Notes under the pieces: model-generated
Databases searched by the model: none
Told to the model about the DNA's origin: nothing
Seen by the model: only the letters and a program-made list of their open reading frames with translations
Part shown: in pieces, positions 1 to 10,891 of the stretch
Numbering within the stretch: the first letter of the stretch is position 1
How the letters are laid out: the number at the start of each line of letters is the position of its first letter
Source of the DNA: Cytidiella melzeri
Lineage: Eukaryota; Basidiomycota; Agaricomycetes; Polyporales; Irpicaceae
Reading direction: 5' to 3'
Length of the DNA stretch: 64,000 nucleotides
Assembly: GCA_022592445.1 (NCBI GenBank)
Contig: JABYQR010000127.1
Span: forward strand, 48,167 to 112,166
Program-made: the position numbers and the translations under genes

Positions 1-24
1 CATCTCAATCAACTTTATTTGTAG

Positions 25-1440
25 CACGAAGATATCCATCGATTACTTCATCGCCTTGCTCTCTCGGCGGGAGCGCAAGTTGAGTTTGGCGTCACAGTGA
101 CTGAGGTTTGCCCTGGTGTATCAAACCCGTTTGTCACGCTTTCCACCGGAGAGGTAATATTTGCAGATGTTATTATCGGGGCGGACGGTCGGGATAGTTT
201 TGTGCGGAAGGTCGTGGATGAAGAAGAAGACGAGCCTAGGCCTTGTGGGTTTACTGTGTATGGAGGTACGGTGGCCGCGGAACAGCTAAAAGGCGATACA
301 GAGCTTGAGAACTTTGTACGGTCTAACGAGGTAGGGTTTCTCTCTGTGCTTGAATGTTACATGACTTTTGTAACTGACGTTATGGTCTCGTCAGTGGGCG
401 TGTGGTGCCGCCTCGGGGATGTCAATGTGCAGTGCGTATTTGTTCTGTTATCGAAGATTGAGCTGACGATTGACACTGCCAGTGTTTCTAGTGGTATGAC
501 TCTTTTCTAAGAGCAGATGTAGCACACTGACCATGATGGCTTTTCTTTGCAAACAGGCTGCAAATACTGAGTTGGCAATTCACATCATGGTGCCGGACGA
601 TCACGAAGATTCTTCGCTTGGCAACTGCGATTCACCCGAATGCTGGTATAACACCGTACCGACATGTTCGGTGAAGGCTGAGGGACTGGCGCCGTAGTAA
701 GCCATATATTTCCGCCTTTATCCCAGTAAGCAGTACACTTACACTAGCACATATACAGTATACGACGGCTTGTGTCAAAACTGCCGACCATGACGCGCTC
801 ACAGTGGCTCTGCCGCACTCAGCCTGACGAATGGATCGACGAATCAGGACGTATCGTGTTGATAGGAGAAGCTGCCAATCCGTTCGCAGTCAGTCGTTAT
901 GCATTGATTCACGGCTGCGATCTCTTCACTTACATGCAATGAACCTTCTCTGTCAGCCAGGAACCGTATTCGCCAACGCCGCCGGCGTCGAAGACTCAGT
1001 CGTCCTCGGCTCCCTCTTTTCCCACCTCTCGTCTCCTCACCAAATTCCAGCCCTCCTGAGCGCATATCAAGAGATCCGCGAATCGCGCTGCAGACGCCTG
1101 GCGAGTACCGATATGTCGAGCGTATCACGGATGTTGCTACCGCCAGGTCTAGAGCGAGAGGCTAGGGACAGACTTTGGGCAGCGCCGAAGGAGGAGTGGA
1201 GCTCGGATTCGATGGCGAGGAAGGGGTTTGATGAGCTGGCAGAGATATTCGGGTATGAGGCTGAAGATGCTGCTGAGGTAACGAACCTCTCCTCAAGTCG
1301 TGAAGTCTGTGATGCTGATTGTTGTGGGTACTGCTTTGTAGGAGTGGTGGGTTGACTGGGGACGGTACGCGTCAAGCGCAAAGGCAGTTGAATTTGGGCT
1401 CGCAGTTGAGAAGATCTGTTTTGACGAGAAACTGGATTGA
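25..1440 (+). CDS. FAD-dependent monooxygenase, 3' part only
   Basis: This is the C-terminal part of a flavin-dependent aromatic-ring hydroxylase-like protein (salicylate hydroxylase/UbiH superfamily). The gene starts left of the window: an exon opens at 25 after a TAG acceptor and reads an HRLLHRLA segment followed by the family's VIIGADGRDS motif (around 160-195), which contacts FAD. After several short introns the second FAD signature appears as RIVLIGEAANP near 850, then FANAAGVEDSVVLG near 970. The last exon ends at a TGA at 1438-1440. Splice sites between about 331 and 780 are uncertain. The family uses NAD(P)H and O2 to hydroxylate small molecules; the substrate cannot be told here. 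No disabling mutation is evident in the readable exons. Confidence 0.75.
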
Positions 1441-2397
1441 GCCAAGTACCAAGCAACGCAGCAGGCCCGTCTCGTGGAGATGTTGACTTCGACAATCACT
1501 CACGCATGTTGTTTGAATATTATTACAATACTACTCAACCTTGGTGCTTCATCAATGTTTAGGGCGCACACTATTGACATGATTACTCTGCGTATTTGCG
1601 AGCTACAAGATACAGGAATGCGCCTGCACCTCCGCGCCCGCTGCTGTAGATGTCACGCTATGCGCGACTGTCACACGCCGATTCAGAGATGTCACAAGCA
1701 GAGTCTGCGTAAGACGTCTTCCTCCTCATCGCATTGCAAGCCGCACTCCAACCTCAAGCATCTTACTGTGCCTGGCAACCCTGACCTGCTAGCAAACATG
1801 TTACACGCGAAAACCTTCCTGCTCTTGTCCGCATTGCAGATTGGTACGTACTGAAACATACAGCAGAAATGCTATATTGCCCACACGCGGCATCAATGTT
1901 GCTCTGCTGGATGAAATACACGAAGCATATAGCACGCTAAATGAGGCAGCCATCATTGATCAACCTTGCGAGGTGTACGTCTGATGCTTTACATGAGACA
2001 ATAATAGCGACGGGGCGCACAACACAAGTCCTGCGCATGTTCTGGCACGAGGAACCGGTGCTAGTGCCTTGTATTGCGTCGTCTTCAAACCGGAAACCGC
2101 AGTCCTTCACCAAAGCTTTCATTGGAAAGCCAGGTACAGCCTAAGCGAAATGCTGGACGGGCCTTCAATCGTGTGCGAAACTGTAGGTTTTCTGTAAACC
2201 ACAGCCACACTCAATTTCCGCCCTTCCGTGTCTCGCGACACTGCCTCTAGTGACGAGCTGCTGAGCAGGCCGCAAACATGCCCTAAGTATTGCTGTGTTT
2301 TGCTCTCAGACGTGTAGGATATGAGCTGATAAACTTGCAAGCATAGCCGCTGCATACAATTCCACCCTCAAACCTAACCACCCTTCGACCATATAGT
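1441..2397. other. Intergenic: duplicated upstream flank of the DUF6535 family
   Basis: No gene is recognised here. Bases 1520-1690 resemble 5560-5750 in front of the next DUF6535 gene, and 1720-1870 resemble 14700-14850, so this stretch is part of the duplicated family unit. The last 60 bases before the 2398 gene resemble those before the 20346 gene. Confidence 0.6.
1649..1674 (+). repeat. Conserved block upstream of DUF6535 gene A (copy 1)
   Basis: First of four near-identical 25-26 base blocks (TGTCACGC, two or three variable bases, then TGCGCGACTGTCA). It lies 723 bases before the start codon at 2398. It may be a regulatory site or merely a well-preserved remnant of the duplication. Confidence 0.6.
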
Positions 2398-5274
2398 ATG
2401 CCTTCTCTCCAAGAAACCAGTCAGCCCAGGCCAGACGATAGTCCTGCTTCCAATGGAGGCAACAATCGTGTTTCCCAAGAGGACGTTACCTCCAATGCTT
2501 GGTCAGCTATGTCAACCATAATACACGAGGTGGACGAGCGGAAGATCCAGGGTTACAAAGAGGATATCGATACGTTCTTGGTCTTCGTGCGTTTTCCTCT
2601 GACGTAGACATCTTACCACATCTAACAAGTTTGTACAGGCAGGTCTGTTCTCCGCGGTATTGACCGCGTTCCTCATCGAGTCATATCAGGGTCTTCAGCA
2701 AGACCCGATGGAAGTCATGGTCGCCCTCATGCAGCAGGTCGCTATCCAAACCTACTCCTACTCTCTGAATGCCGGTTTCCTGAACTCTACAGCACCCCCC
2801 TTCTCTCAGCCTCGACTCGGCTTCCAGCCATCCGTGAACGCCGTTCGAGTCAACGTCCTTTGGTTCGCGAGCTTGACGCTCAGTTTGATGAGTGCATCTT
2901 TCGGCATCTTAGTCAAACAGTGGCTCCGCGAGTATCTTGCAGGAGACTACACTTCCCCTCAGGCACGACTCCGTGTACGCCACTATCGCAATCCCGGCCT
3001 CGACAAGTGGAAGGTATTCGAGATCGCCGCTATACTTCCCTTACTACTGCAGCTATCTCTTGCCTCGTTTTTTGTCGGGTTGTGTATCTTCACGGCCGAC
3101 GTACACACCACCGTAGCCCACACGACCTTACCGCTCGTGGCCGGATGGGGATTCCTATTCATTGCTTCCGCCCTCGTCCCAGCCTTTTCGCCCCGCTGCC
3201 CATACAAGACAACTCTACTCAAATCCGTCACAAAGGCTATATGGAAGCTGCATTCGTCACTCGCGCAGAGGCTAAGGATAGCTTACGGTCGCTCGAATCT
3301 GGGACTGCGAGCATCGAGCACTAAGGGAGCTCTCTGTAGTCCTGGATCGCAGAATCAATCCCCAATCCCCGGCAAGTGGTCTTACAAAGACCCAGCCTAC
3401 GACGAGGCAGTAGCTGCGAAGACCGACATTCACGACCTTGATATCCTAATAACAGTGGACTCTATTCAATCAGACGATGATCTCCTACGGACGATGATGG
3501 CTACCCTCCAGCAAAGTCGAGCACCCGGCACCGAGTACGTCAGATTTGCTCTAGCGATCATTAGCCATCGACTGCAAGACGACATCACTATTCCTCCTTC
3601 CGGATTTCTCGACCTCCTGCGTCTACCCAAGCAGACAGCCTTGACTATCATGCGCTCAATTGCTCGTATCTTTTCTCGTGAGGTCAAGGAGCAACCGTTC
3701 ACAGGGGACACGAGATCCTTCGAGTGGCATGACTGGATGAAGGATTGCTTATGTCTTTTGTTCTCCAAGACGAACATACCCATACCTCGCGAAGCGAACG
3801 TTTCCATCGCGGGCCTTCTCGACGAGGAGTCTCGCTGCGCGATTTTCTTCAATATCCTCAAGACTCGCGCTCCAGACGTGGACGCATTTCCTCACATCCT
3901 CGAAAGACTACAAGGAGCGCTCCATCAGATGGATGGCCACGCTGTGTTGCCCGTCTTGAATCACCTCGTGCAGCAGTACTTCTCCCCAGGGAGCGCTATA
4001 GCCTATTCGTCGTTCCTTAATACGCTGAAGAACCCGGAGAAAGTGCCGACAAAATACTTACAACTTTTATTTGATACGCTTGTCAGCGTGGTAAGGAACG
4101 ACATACTGGACCTTGGCTGTTGGACGCCACTAACTATGAAGTGCATCATGGAACTGTGGTGCATGGTTAGCCGCCGCGACGAAGTCCTCCATCTGTTCCA
4201 GGACGTGCTATCCAGGGACATGGATCCAAGTTCAGATCAAAGTTATTTCGAGGGCGTTATTATGTTCGCAATGGGAAGCAGCAAGGGCAATTCCTCGACC
4301 AGTCTTAAGGAAGCAGCGCAGAAGGCTTTCATCGAAGTGATACTAGCTGCGTCCCACACTCCTGGTGAGTTGTATGTGATACAAGAATGTCTGATGTTGG
4401 CTGAGACTTTTGAGATCTAGGGCAGAAAGACTTGAAATACATTCTCAAAAACTTCATGCGGACACTTGAAGGCTCGGATAGGCCACGAGAAACGCGGCTA
4501 GACCCTCTGGACTCCTGTCATTTGCTCCTCCGTTCACTGAGTGCAATGCAAGAGCACGGCATACCGATTGACAACCACGCGCCCCTCATACATCGCATAT
4601 GGACGGCTGTTGACAAGGCGCTTCCATTCGTGGCGAGGAGGCACATTGAAGGCCATTCAGATATCGCCAAGGACAGTCTCAGGCTCATCGATTCTCTCGA
4701 CGTCTCGCACCCTCCAGAGGGCCAGGACATGCGGGCTTACCTCTCTTGGGCGCGAGACTTCCCGGAGAGCACGAGTCTCTTCCCGGATACTCTAATCACA
4801 GGGCTGCAGCTGTTCCTCGCATATGATGAGGACACCACATTTAGTCATCGCATTCGCCGACTTGCGATAGTTGGAGAGAGCGAGTTGTACTCCCCAGACA
4901 CGTCTCAGCCTCCAGAGTTACAAGACACGCTGGCAGGCCTCAAGAGCACCAAGCACGCTTCGGAGGAAAGGAAGAAGCTTCGGGAGAATCGCCTCAAGAG
5001 CGCCAAACACGCTTCGGAGAGAAGGAAGAAGCTTCGGGAAAATCGCCTTTGCCAGCTTCAAGCTAAGCTTTTTAGTAAGGATGTGGAGGGCGACTTGGGG
5101 GGCGACTTGTCCTCCTCAGGTGGAAGTGTCATATCGCAGCTTCCAGATGGCCAGGACACGCCAACGTCTCCAAGAAATTCCGTTCACGGACTTCAAGTTG
5201 GGGTAATTGAGGAGGACGGCTCGTCCTCTGCAACAAGTGCTCGGAGTGCCACTCTTCCGCCCGGATTCCCTTAG
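2398..5274 (+). CDS. DUF6535 domain membrane protein, copy A
   Basis: Exons 2398-2586, 2639-4364 and 4421-5274 give 922 residues with all phases closing. The function of the family is unknown. After a polar N-terminus, a conserved DERKI..YKEDIDTFLVF stretch runs into AGLFSAVLTAF at the first intron, which is the hallmark of DUF6535. Predicted membrane segments lie at about residues 64-80, 134-155, 191-213 and 226-245, the second followed by the invariant KQWLREY. The rest is a long helical, soluble-looking part ending in LPPGFP. Intron positions and phases (0, then 1) are identical in all five copies of the window. A 54-base in-frame tandem duplication adds 18 charged residues near the C-terminus. 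The gene resembles copy D most closely at its tail and downstream flank. Confidence 0.85.
4939..5046 (+). repeat. 54-base in-frame tandem duplication in copy A
   Basis: Two adjacent 54-base units (4939-4992 and 4993-5046) encode 18-residue units, each containing KKLRENR. Only a few bases differ, so the duplication is young. It is absent from the other copies. Confidence 0.9.
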
Positions 5275-5712
5275 GTCATTACTTTATGACCATTACTATT
5301 CCCCCAACGTTTACATTATCGCTACTTACCCCTTGCAACCGCATGATGAACATGGACATTCACGACTTCCTTCGCCCGTCATATTGCTTCTTACTGTATC
5401 TGAGTCGTTTAAGCTACGTCACTCGTCGTACGCGTACCACAATGGTGTCTCCACTTTGTATTCTCGATTTCTTTCGTTATCGTCACGGTATTATTTCTTC
5501 AAGAAATCTGTAGTAGTGTAGCTTTATTAGGATTATCGCCAGATCCGTCGACTGACGCAAAGTGCTTCAATATTGAGTATTACAATACTATTCGACTTTG
5601 TTTCATTGATGTTTAGGGCGCACAGTATTGACATGGATACTCTGTGTATTCGCAAGCTAAAAGATACAGGACTGCACCTCTACCTTCATGCGGTTGCTGT
5701 ACAGTATACGTA
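5275..5712. other. Intergenic: shared 3' flank and next upstream flank
   Basis: Bases 5275-5515 match 23113-23350 behind copy D, including a shared ACATGGACATTCACGACTTC stretch. From 5560 the sequence matches 1520-1690. No gene is seen. Confidence 0.6.
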
Positions 5713-5738
5713 GATGTCACGGTATGCGCGACTGTCAC
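5713..5738 (+). repeat. Conserved block upstream of DUF6535 gene B (copy 2)
   Basis: Second copy of the block seen at 1649. Before the LINE inserted it lay only about 60 bases from the start codon of copy B; it is now about 1.8 kb away. Confidence 0.6.
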
Positions 5739-5751
5739 GCGCCGAGATGTC
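5737..5751 (+). repeat. Target-site duplication, left
   Basis: ACGCGCCGAGATGTC, identical to 7470-7484. The two 15-base copies flank the LINE insertion. Confidence 0.95.
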
Positions 5752-7469
5752 TTTTTTTTTTTTTTTTGAGTCACTAACATTTATAATGCGCCGGCATGAG
5801 CCAGAGGCGCAGAAATAGGTGATAGCGTACAAATCACTACCTACGTGAGCAAATTAAAGCTTTGAGATAGCTCCCATTTGACAGGAGCTGCAAGCTGCGA
5901 GCAACAACCAAGGCTGTCGCGTAAGATTCCGGTAAGCCCATGTGCTTGCCTGAGGTTTATGGAGCACGCTTTTTTCCCTTCTTCCTTCCTCCATCAGGGA
6001 CTGAACTGTGCAAATCAGGTTGGTGGCTGCGAATCCATTCAGGATCACGCCTGTGAATAAAAAATGAACATTCCTTCGAGTCGGAGCGGTGAGCTCCCTT
6101 GCAGTTGAAGCATGTGACTGTGGAAGATGGGGCAAGGGCCAGATGACGACGCTCGTCATGCGGGCCAGTACAGATGACACACCTCATAGAGGTGTACCGA
6201 CAAATGGCTGCTGAGTGCCCCCAGCGTTGGCAAATAGAGCACCTCTGAACCAGAGGTCGGAAGTTGGTTGCTTGGGCTGCATGAGCCAAGCACCCAGCGG
6301 CACCAAGGTAAATCGGCTCTTTGAGGATGGCCTTGAGGTTGGAACCTTTGGCATTGTCATGAAAATCGACATAGACTATACCAAAGCCTGGTGAGTGAGC
6401 TGGAATGTGCAAGCGAGGTGATCCAATGATGGGAATGTCCTTCCAGACCGGGGATGACTTGATGTGGTAGGAGAGAGTGGGGAGGGCAGACTCAGGTGTG
6501 GTCCATGTACCCTGACGACCGGAGAGTGCAACCCGCTTGTAGAAGACAGTGTTGCGGAACTGGAAGCGCTCAGTGGCAAAGGGAATGGACTTCAGTGTTG
6601 GGAGGAAGTCGGAGCGGGTGAAGCCTGAGCAGATGTCATCAGCAATGGCTGCTGGCTTGGTGGAGAAAGTGAGCCGGATTCCAATGCCCGGAATCCAGCG
6701 TGCAGAACACAATTGCGGAAGGGAGCCGTCCTGGACCTGTTGAGGACAGGCCTGAGCGACATAGCTATGCCAAGCGGCACTGAGTAGATAGTCACTTGGC
6801 AGGGTGGCAAGGTTGACTGGAGCAAGCGGGCGGAGGGTTATTGAGCATGCAAGCCCCTTTGGAGTGCGTGCAACCTTAGGTTTGGGTCGCAGTGGGGTGG
6901 TGAGCTTCGAGGCCAAGTCAATGACCTCTGCAGTGGAAGCGGCAGGGAGGGCTGAGGCGAGGACCTTGGCCATGGAAAGTGGGTCACCTTTGGAGACCTT
7001 AGCGTTAGGAACACGCATTTGTGTGACTGAGCCAGAGGCAGGCAGAGCTGCATGGGGTTGAGGGAGAGATGAGGTGGTGTCCACATGTTGAGTCGACGGT
7101 GGGTTTGTGGGCAGTGGATTTGGCGCTTTGAAGCGCGCAGGAGTTGAACGGTTCCACACAAATGTTAGAGCCTTCAGGGAGTTGAAGAATGAGTCGAAGG
7201 TAAGTCCAGAGTCGGGCGAGCGAGAGGCGGACTTGATGAGTTCTTGCTGCGCAGTGAGCAGCGAGGTGATTTGATTGAAAGCGTCGGCAGCATTTTTCAG
7301 CGCAGCCGACAGCTGGTTGATGGCAGGGTCTATGCGGGCCTCATTGACAGAGACTGCGACCGGTTCTGTGCCAGCGAAAGGAGGCGGGCGGGGTATAGAC
7401 TGTCCAGGTGGCGGAGACGTGGCAGGGCGCTTATTGGTGCTCATGATGGTAACAGAGCAAGAAGTTGTG
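5752..7469 (-). mobile_element. LINE-type insertion carrying only ORF1
   Basis: A complete 1718-base insertion. It is bounded by a perfect 15-base target-site duplication and ends in a 16-base poly(A) on the minus strand (T run at 5752-5767), the signature of target-primed reverse transcription. Joining the flanks recreates a site that matches the paralogous flank at 1671-1700, giving natural empty-site evidence. The element has a roughly 25-base 5' leader, one long gag-like ORF and a roughly 190-base 3' UTR. No endonuclease or reverse transcriptase ORF is present. It must have been mobilised in trans, or derive from an internally deleted or prematurely polyadenylated transcript of a Tad1/R1-like element. 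Confidence 0.9.
5957..7444 (-). CDS. LINE ORF1 (gag-like zinc-knuckle protein)
   Basis: The protein is 495 residues from an ATG 25 bases inside the element's 5' end. The N-terminal third is Pro/Ser/Thr-rich with a helical stretch, and a central region resembles the RNA-recognition-like fold of LINE gag proteins. Near the C-terminus are three zinc-knuckle-like motifs: a canonical CX2CX4HX4C (CSICQRWGHSAAIC), then CVICTGPH, then CFNCKGAH with a later Cys. These are typical of ORF1 proteins that coat element RNA. The tail is basic (GRKKGKKR). The frame is fully open, so the insertion is young or the ORF is under constraint. Confidence 0.85.
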   Translation of the reverse strand: MSTNKRPATSPPPGQSIPRPPPFAGTEPVAVSVNEARIDPAINQLSAALKNAADAFNQITSLLTAQQELIKSASRSPDSGLTFDSFFNSLKALTFVWNRSTPARFKAPNPLPTNPPSTQHVDTTSSLPQPHAALPASGSVTQMRVPNAKVSKGDPLSMAKVLASALPAASTAEVIDLASKLTTPLRPKPKVARTPKGLACSITLRPLAPVNLATLPSDYLLSAAWHSYVAQACPQQVQDGSLPQLCSARWIPGIGIRLTFSTKPAAIADDICSGFTRSDFLPTLKSIPFATERFQFRNTVFYKRVALSGRQGTWTTPESALPTLSYHIKSSPVWKDIPIIGSPRLHIPAHSPGFGIVYVDFHDNAKGSNLKAILKEPIYLGAAGCLAHAAQATNFRPLVQRCSICQRWGHSAAICRYTSMRCVICTGPHDERRHLALAPSSTVTCFNCKGAHRSDSKECSFFIHRRDPEWIRSHQPDLHSSVPDGGRKKGKKRAP

Positions 7470-7484
7470 ACGCGCCGAGATGTC
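7470..7484 (+). repeat. Target-site duplication, right
   Basis: Identical to 5737-5751. The following ACAGGCAGAGTCTGCGTA continues the ancestral sequence seen at about 1691. Confidence 0.95.
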
Positions 7485-7532
7485 ACAGGCAGAGTCTGCG
7501 TACATCTCCATACTCTCTGACTCTACCGTGAC

Positions 7533-10111
7533 ATGGCTCCTACCGAAGATACGAGTCAGCCCAGCCCAGGCGACCATCCAGCTTCAAAGGAAGAATACGA
7601 TGGTGTCCTTTCGGACGACATTAATACCAGTGCTTGGTCGGCCATGTCAAGCATTATTCACGAGGTAGATGAACGGAAGATCAAGGGCTATAAGGAAGAC
7701 ATAGATACGTTCTTGGTCTTCGTGCGCATTCCTTTAACGCATACATTTTATAGATTCTAAGTATTGGCTCACACAGGCAGGTCTATTCTCCGCAGTCTTA
7801 TCCGCGTTCCTCGTCGAGTCGTATCAAGGGCTTCAGCAGGACCCCATGGAAGTCATGGTTGCTCTGATGCAACAGGTCGCTCTACAAACCTACTCCTACT
7901 CTCTAAATGCTGGATTTTTGAACTCCACCGTGCCCCCCCTCTCTCAGCAGACTCTATTCGCGTTTCAGCCATCCGTGAATGCCGTTCGAGTCAACGTCCT
8001 CTGGTTTGCGAGCTTGACACTCAGTTTGATCAGCGCGTCGTTTGGCATCTTGGTCAAGCAGTGGCTCCGCGAGTATCTTGCAGGGGACTATACCTCGCCA
8101 CAGGCACGACTCCGCGTACGCCATTATCGCAATCCTGGTCTCGATAACTGGAAGGTGTTTGAGATAGCGGCTATTCTGCCCTTGCTACTGCAGCTATCTC
8201 TCGCCTTGTTTTTCATCGGGCTTTGCATCTTCACGGCCGACGTCCATAGCACTATAGGCCATACGACGTTACCACTCGTAGCTGCATGGGGATTCCTATT
8301 CGTTGCTTCCGCCATTGCCCCTGCCTTTTCGCCCCGCTGTCCATACAAGACCACTCTATTCAAATCCATTACAAGGATAATTTGGAAGCAGCAGCTATCA
8401 CTTGTACACTGCCTCAGGACAGCGTACAGTCGCTTGAATCTGGGATTGCGTGCGCCGAATACTAGGGCAGCTCGCCATAGTCCTGGGTCGCATGTTCAAA
8501 TTCTAATTCCCGGAAAGTGGCCATACGAGGACCCAGCCTACGACGAGGAAGTTGCTGCGAAGACCGACGTGAACGACCTCGATATTCTGCTTACAGTGGA
8601 CTCTATTCAGTCTGACGACGATCTCCTGCGAACGATGATGAATACTCTGCAGCAATCTCAAGTCGCCCGCACCGAGTACGTCAGATTTGCTCTAGCAATC
8701 ATCAGCCATCGGCTGCAAATTGATGTCATTCCTTCATCTGGGTTTCTCGACCTGCTGCGTCTACCGAGGCAAGTAGCATCGACTATCATGCCTCCGATTT
8801 CTGAGATCCTCCGTCGTGAGATCAACCGACAACTCCATGCGGGCGATATGAGAACTGTCGAGTGGCATGACTGGATGAAGGACTGTTTGTTCATTCTATT
8901 TGCCAAAACAAGCATAGCCATGCCTGCACAAGCAGACTTGCTCTTTTTGTCCCTCCTCACCGACCAGTCTCGCTGCACCACATTCTTCAACATGATCCAG
9001 ATCCGCGCTCCAGACGTAGATGCAGTTCCCCACATTCTCGAGAGACTGCAAGGAACACTCAATGCGATGAACGGTGGAGACGTGTTGCTCGTCTTGTACC
9101 ACCTCGTACAGGAATACTTCTCCCCAGAGAGCCCTGCGAATTATCAGACATTTCTTGATACACTGAAGAATTCGCAGAAAGTGCCCCTCGAAATTCTGCA
9201 ACTCTTCGTCGACACGCTAGTCATTAGGGTGGGAATTGAGCTCTCGGAACCGCGATGGGAGCCGTATATTTTGGCCAAGATATCTCTCATCATCGAACTT
9301 TCGTCCAAGATCAGCTGCCGAGACGGAGTTCTCAGCCTGTTCCAGACCCTTCTGAGCTGGAACAGTAATTTCACGGGTCTCGGAAGATACGCCATGGGGC
9401 TCAACAGAAGCACTGATTCGACCAGCCTGAAGGAAGGAGCGCAAAGTATGTTTATCGATGTGATACTGGCTGCTTCCCGTATTTCTGGTAAGTGGTACTG
9501 TGATATAACAATTTCAGTTGTTGGTTGAGACGTTTGGAGTTTTAGAGCTCCACAAAATCTTGGAAACCTTTTCGTATGTCCTTGACAACCAATGGAAACA
9601 GAATCCAGAACTGTTTGACACCACAGAATACTACCGTCAACAGCGGCTGGACCCTTTGAAGTCCTGCCTTATCCTCCTTCGTGCACTGCGCGCAATGCAA
9701 GAGCAGAGCTTATCAGTGGATGACCACGTGGTCCTCATACGTGATATATGTACAGCTATTGAATACGCACTTCCCCTCGTGGAAAGTCGGCGGATCCAGG
9801 GCCATCGAGATATGGCCAAAGACTGTCTCAAGCTCATCGACACCCTCGACTTCTCGCAGCGTCCACATGATTTGGACACGCTGGCTCACCGATCTTGGGC
9901 GCGAGACTTCCACGAGAGCGCGAGTCTCTTCCCGGACGCTCTGATTGAAGGGCTGAAGCTGTTCTTGGCTTCTGACGAGGACACCACGTTCAGTCATCGT
10001 CTTCGCCGACTTGCAATAGCTGAGGAAGATGACTCGACCTCCTTGTCATTCTTCTCAGCTCCCTTGTCGTCCTCCCCTACTCGGAGTGACACTCCTCCGC
10101 CTGGGTCCTAA
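7533..10111 (+). CDS. DUF6535 domain membrane protein, copy B
   Basis: Exons 7533-7721, 7777-9487 and 9546-10111 encode 821 residues with no interruption. It has the same N-terminal signature, four membrane segments and long helical C-terminal part as copy A, but a shorter tail ending PPPGS. The start codon lies only 49 bases after the right target duplication of the LINE, so its original upstream sequence, including the conserved block at 5713, has been displaced by 1.7 kb. The gene is intact despite this; whether it is still expressed cannot be told. Function unknown. Confidence 0.85.
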
Positions 10112-10891
10112 AGCCTTTCAACGCGTGGCCGTCACCTCAATGCTCATCCTGACCCACGGCAGCCGTATGGTAAACATTGATGCTATATTCGCGAGATTCT
10201 TCGGATGTGCTTTAACGCTCTGAAAGTGCGTTGCTTACGCTGCGTGCTTCGCCAACTCTGTTTCTCCCTTGTAGTTGCAATGTCGTATTTGCACGTGAGT
10301 TGTACATCCACAATCTATGATCAATCGACACAATCAAGGGGGTGTAGAGTGTCTATCTTACTATCTGCCAGAGACTCTTCACCACGCCGTCCAGCTCGTC
10401 CCAGAGTAAGGGACAGATATGTTGAACTGCATTTGTCATCACTGCTCTTGCTGTTTCTCCCAGGCAAATGTAATCACTACCTCCGCTAACACCTCGTGTC
10501 GTTCTACCTCTTTATCTGGCTCTGTGATTTGATGCAGTTTGGCAGTGGATGATCGTGACAACTGAAGTGAGTGATTTTGTTGCGCTCATGTTGTGATGGA
10601 GTCTCCATCCTATACTCACAATGATCAACAACTTGAACTATTTAGGACTTGAGCTCGTACTGCCTATGATCACAAGTCACTTCCGCAACAATATGCACAT
10701 CAAATTGCAGTAGACTCATCATGCATCATCTGGTCGACAGGTATGTGTGTATCCTTGCATTTATGAATCGGACTGACATGTACTCGGGGCCATCTACTAA
10801 TGATCCGGCTTCACGGTAGTGAGAGAATAATATACAAGTACAGCAGCAAAGAAACCGACATGGCTACCATTTCACCCCGTTCGCCACGAAG
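10112..10891. other. Intergenic, no gene seen
   Basis: About 780 bases between DUF6535 copy B and the dehydrogenase. No family member or repeat is recognised. It presumably holds the terminator of one gene and the promoter of the next. Confidence 0.5.
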
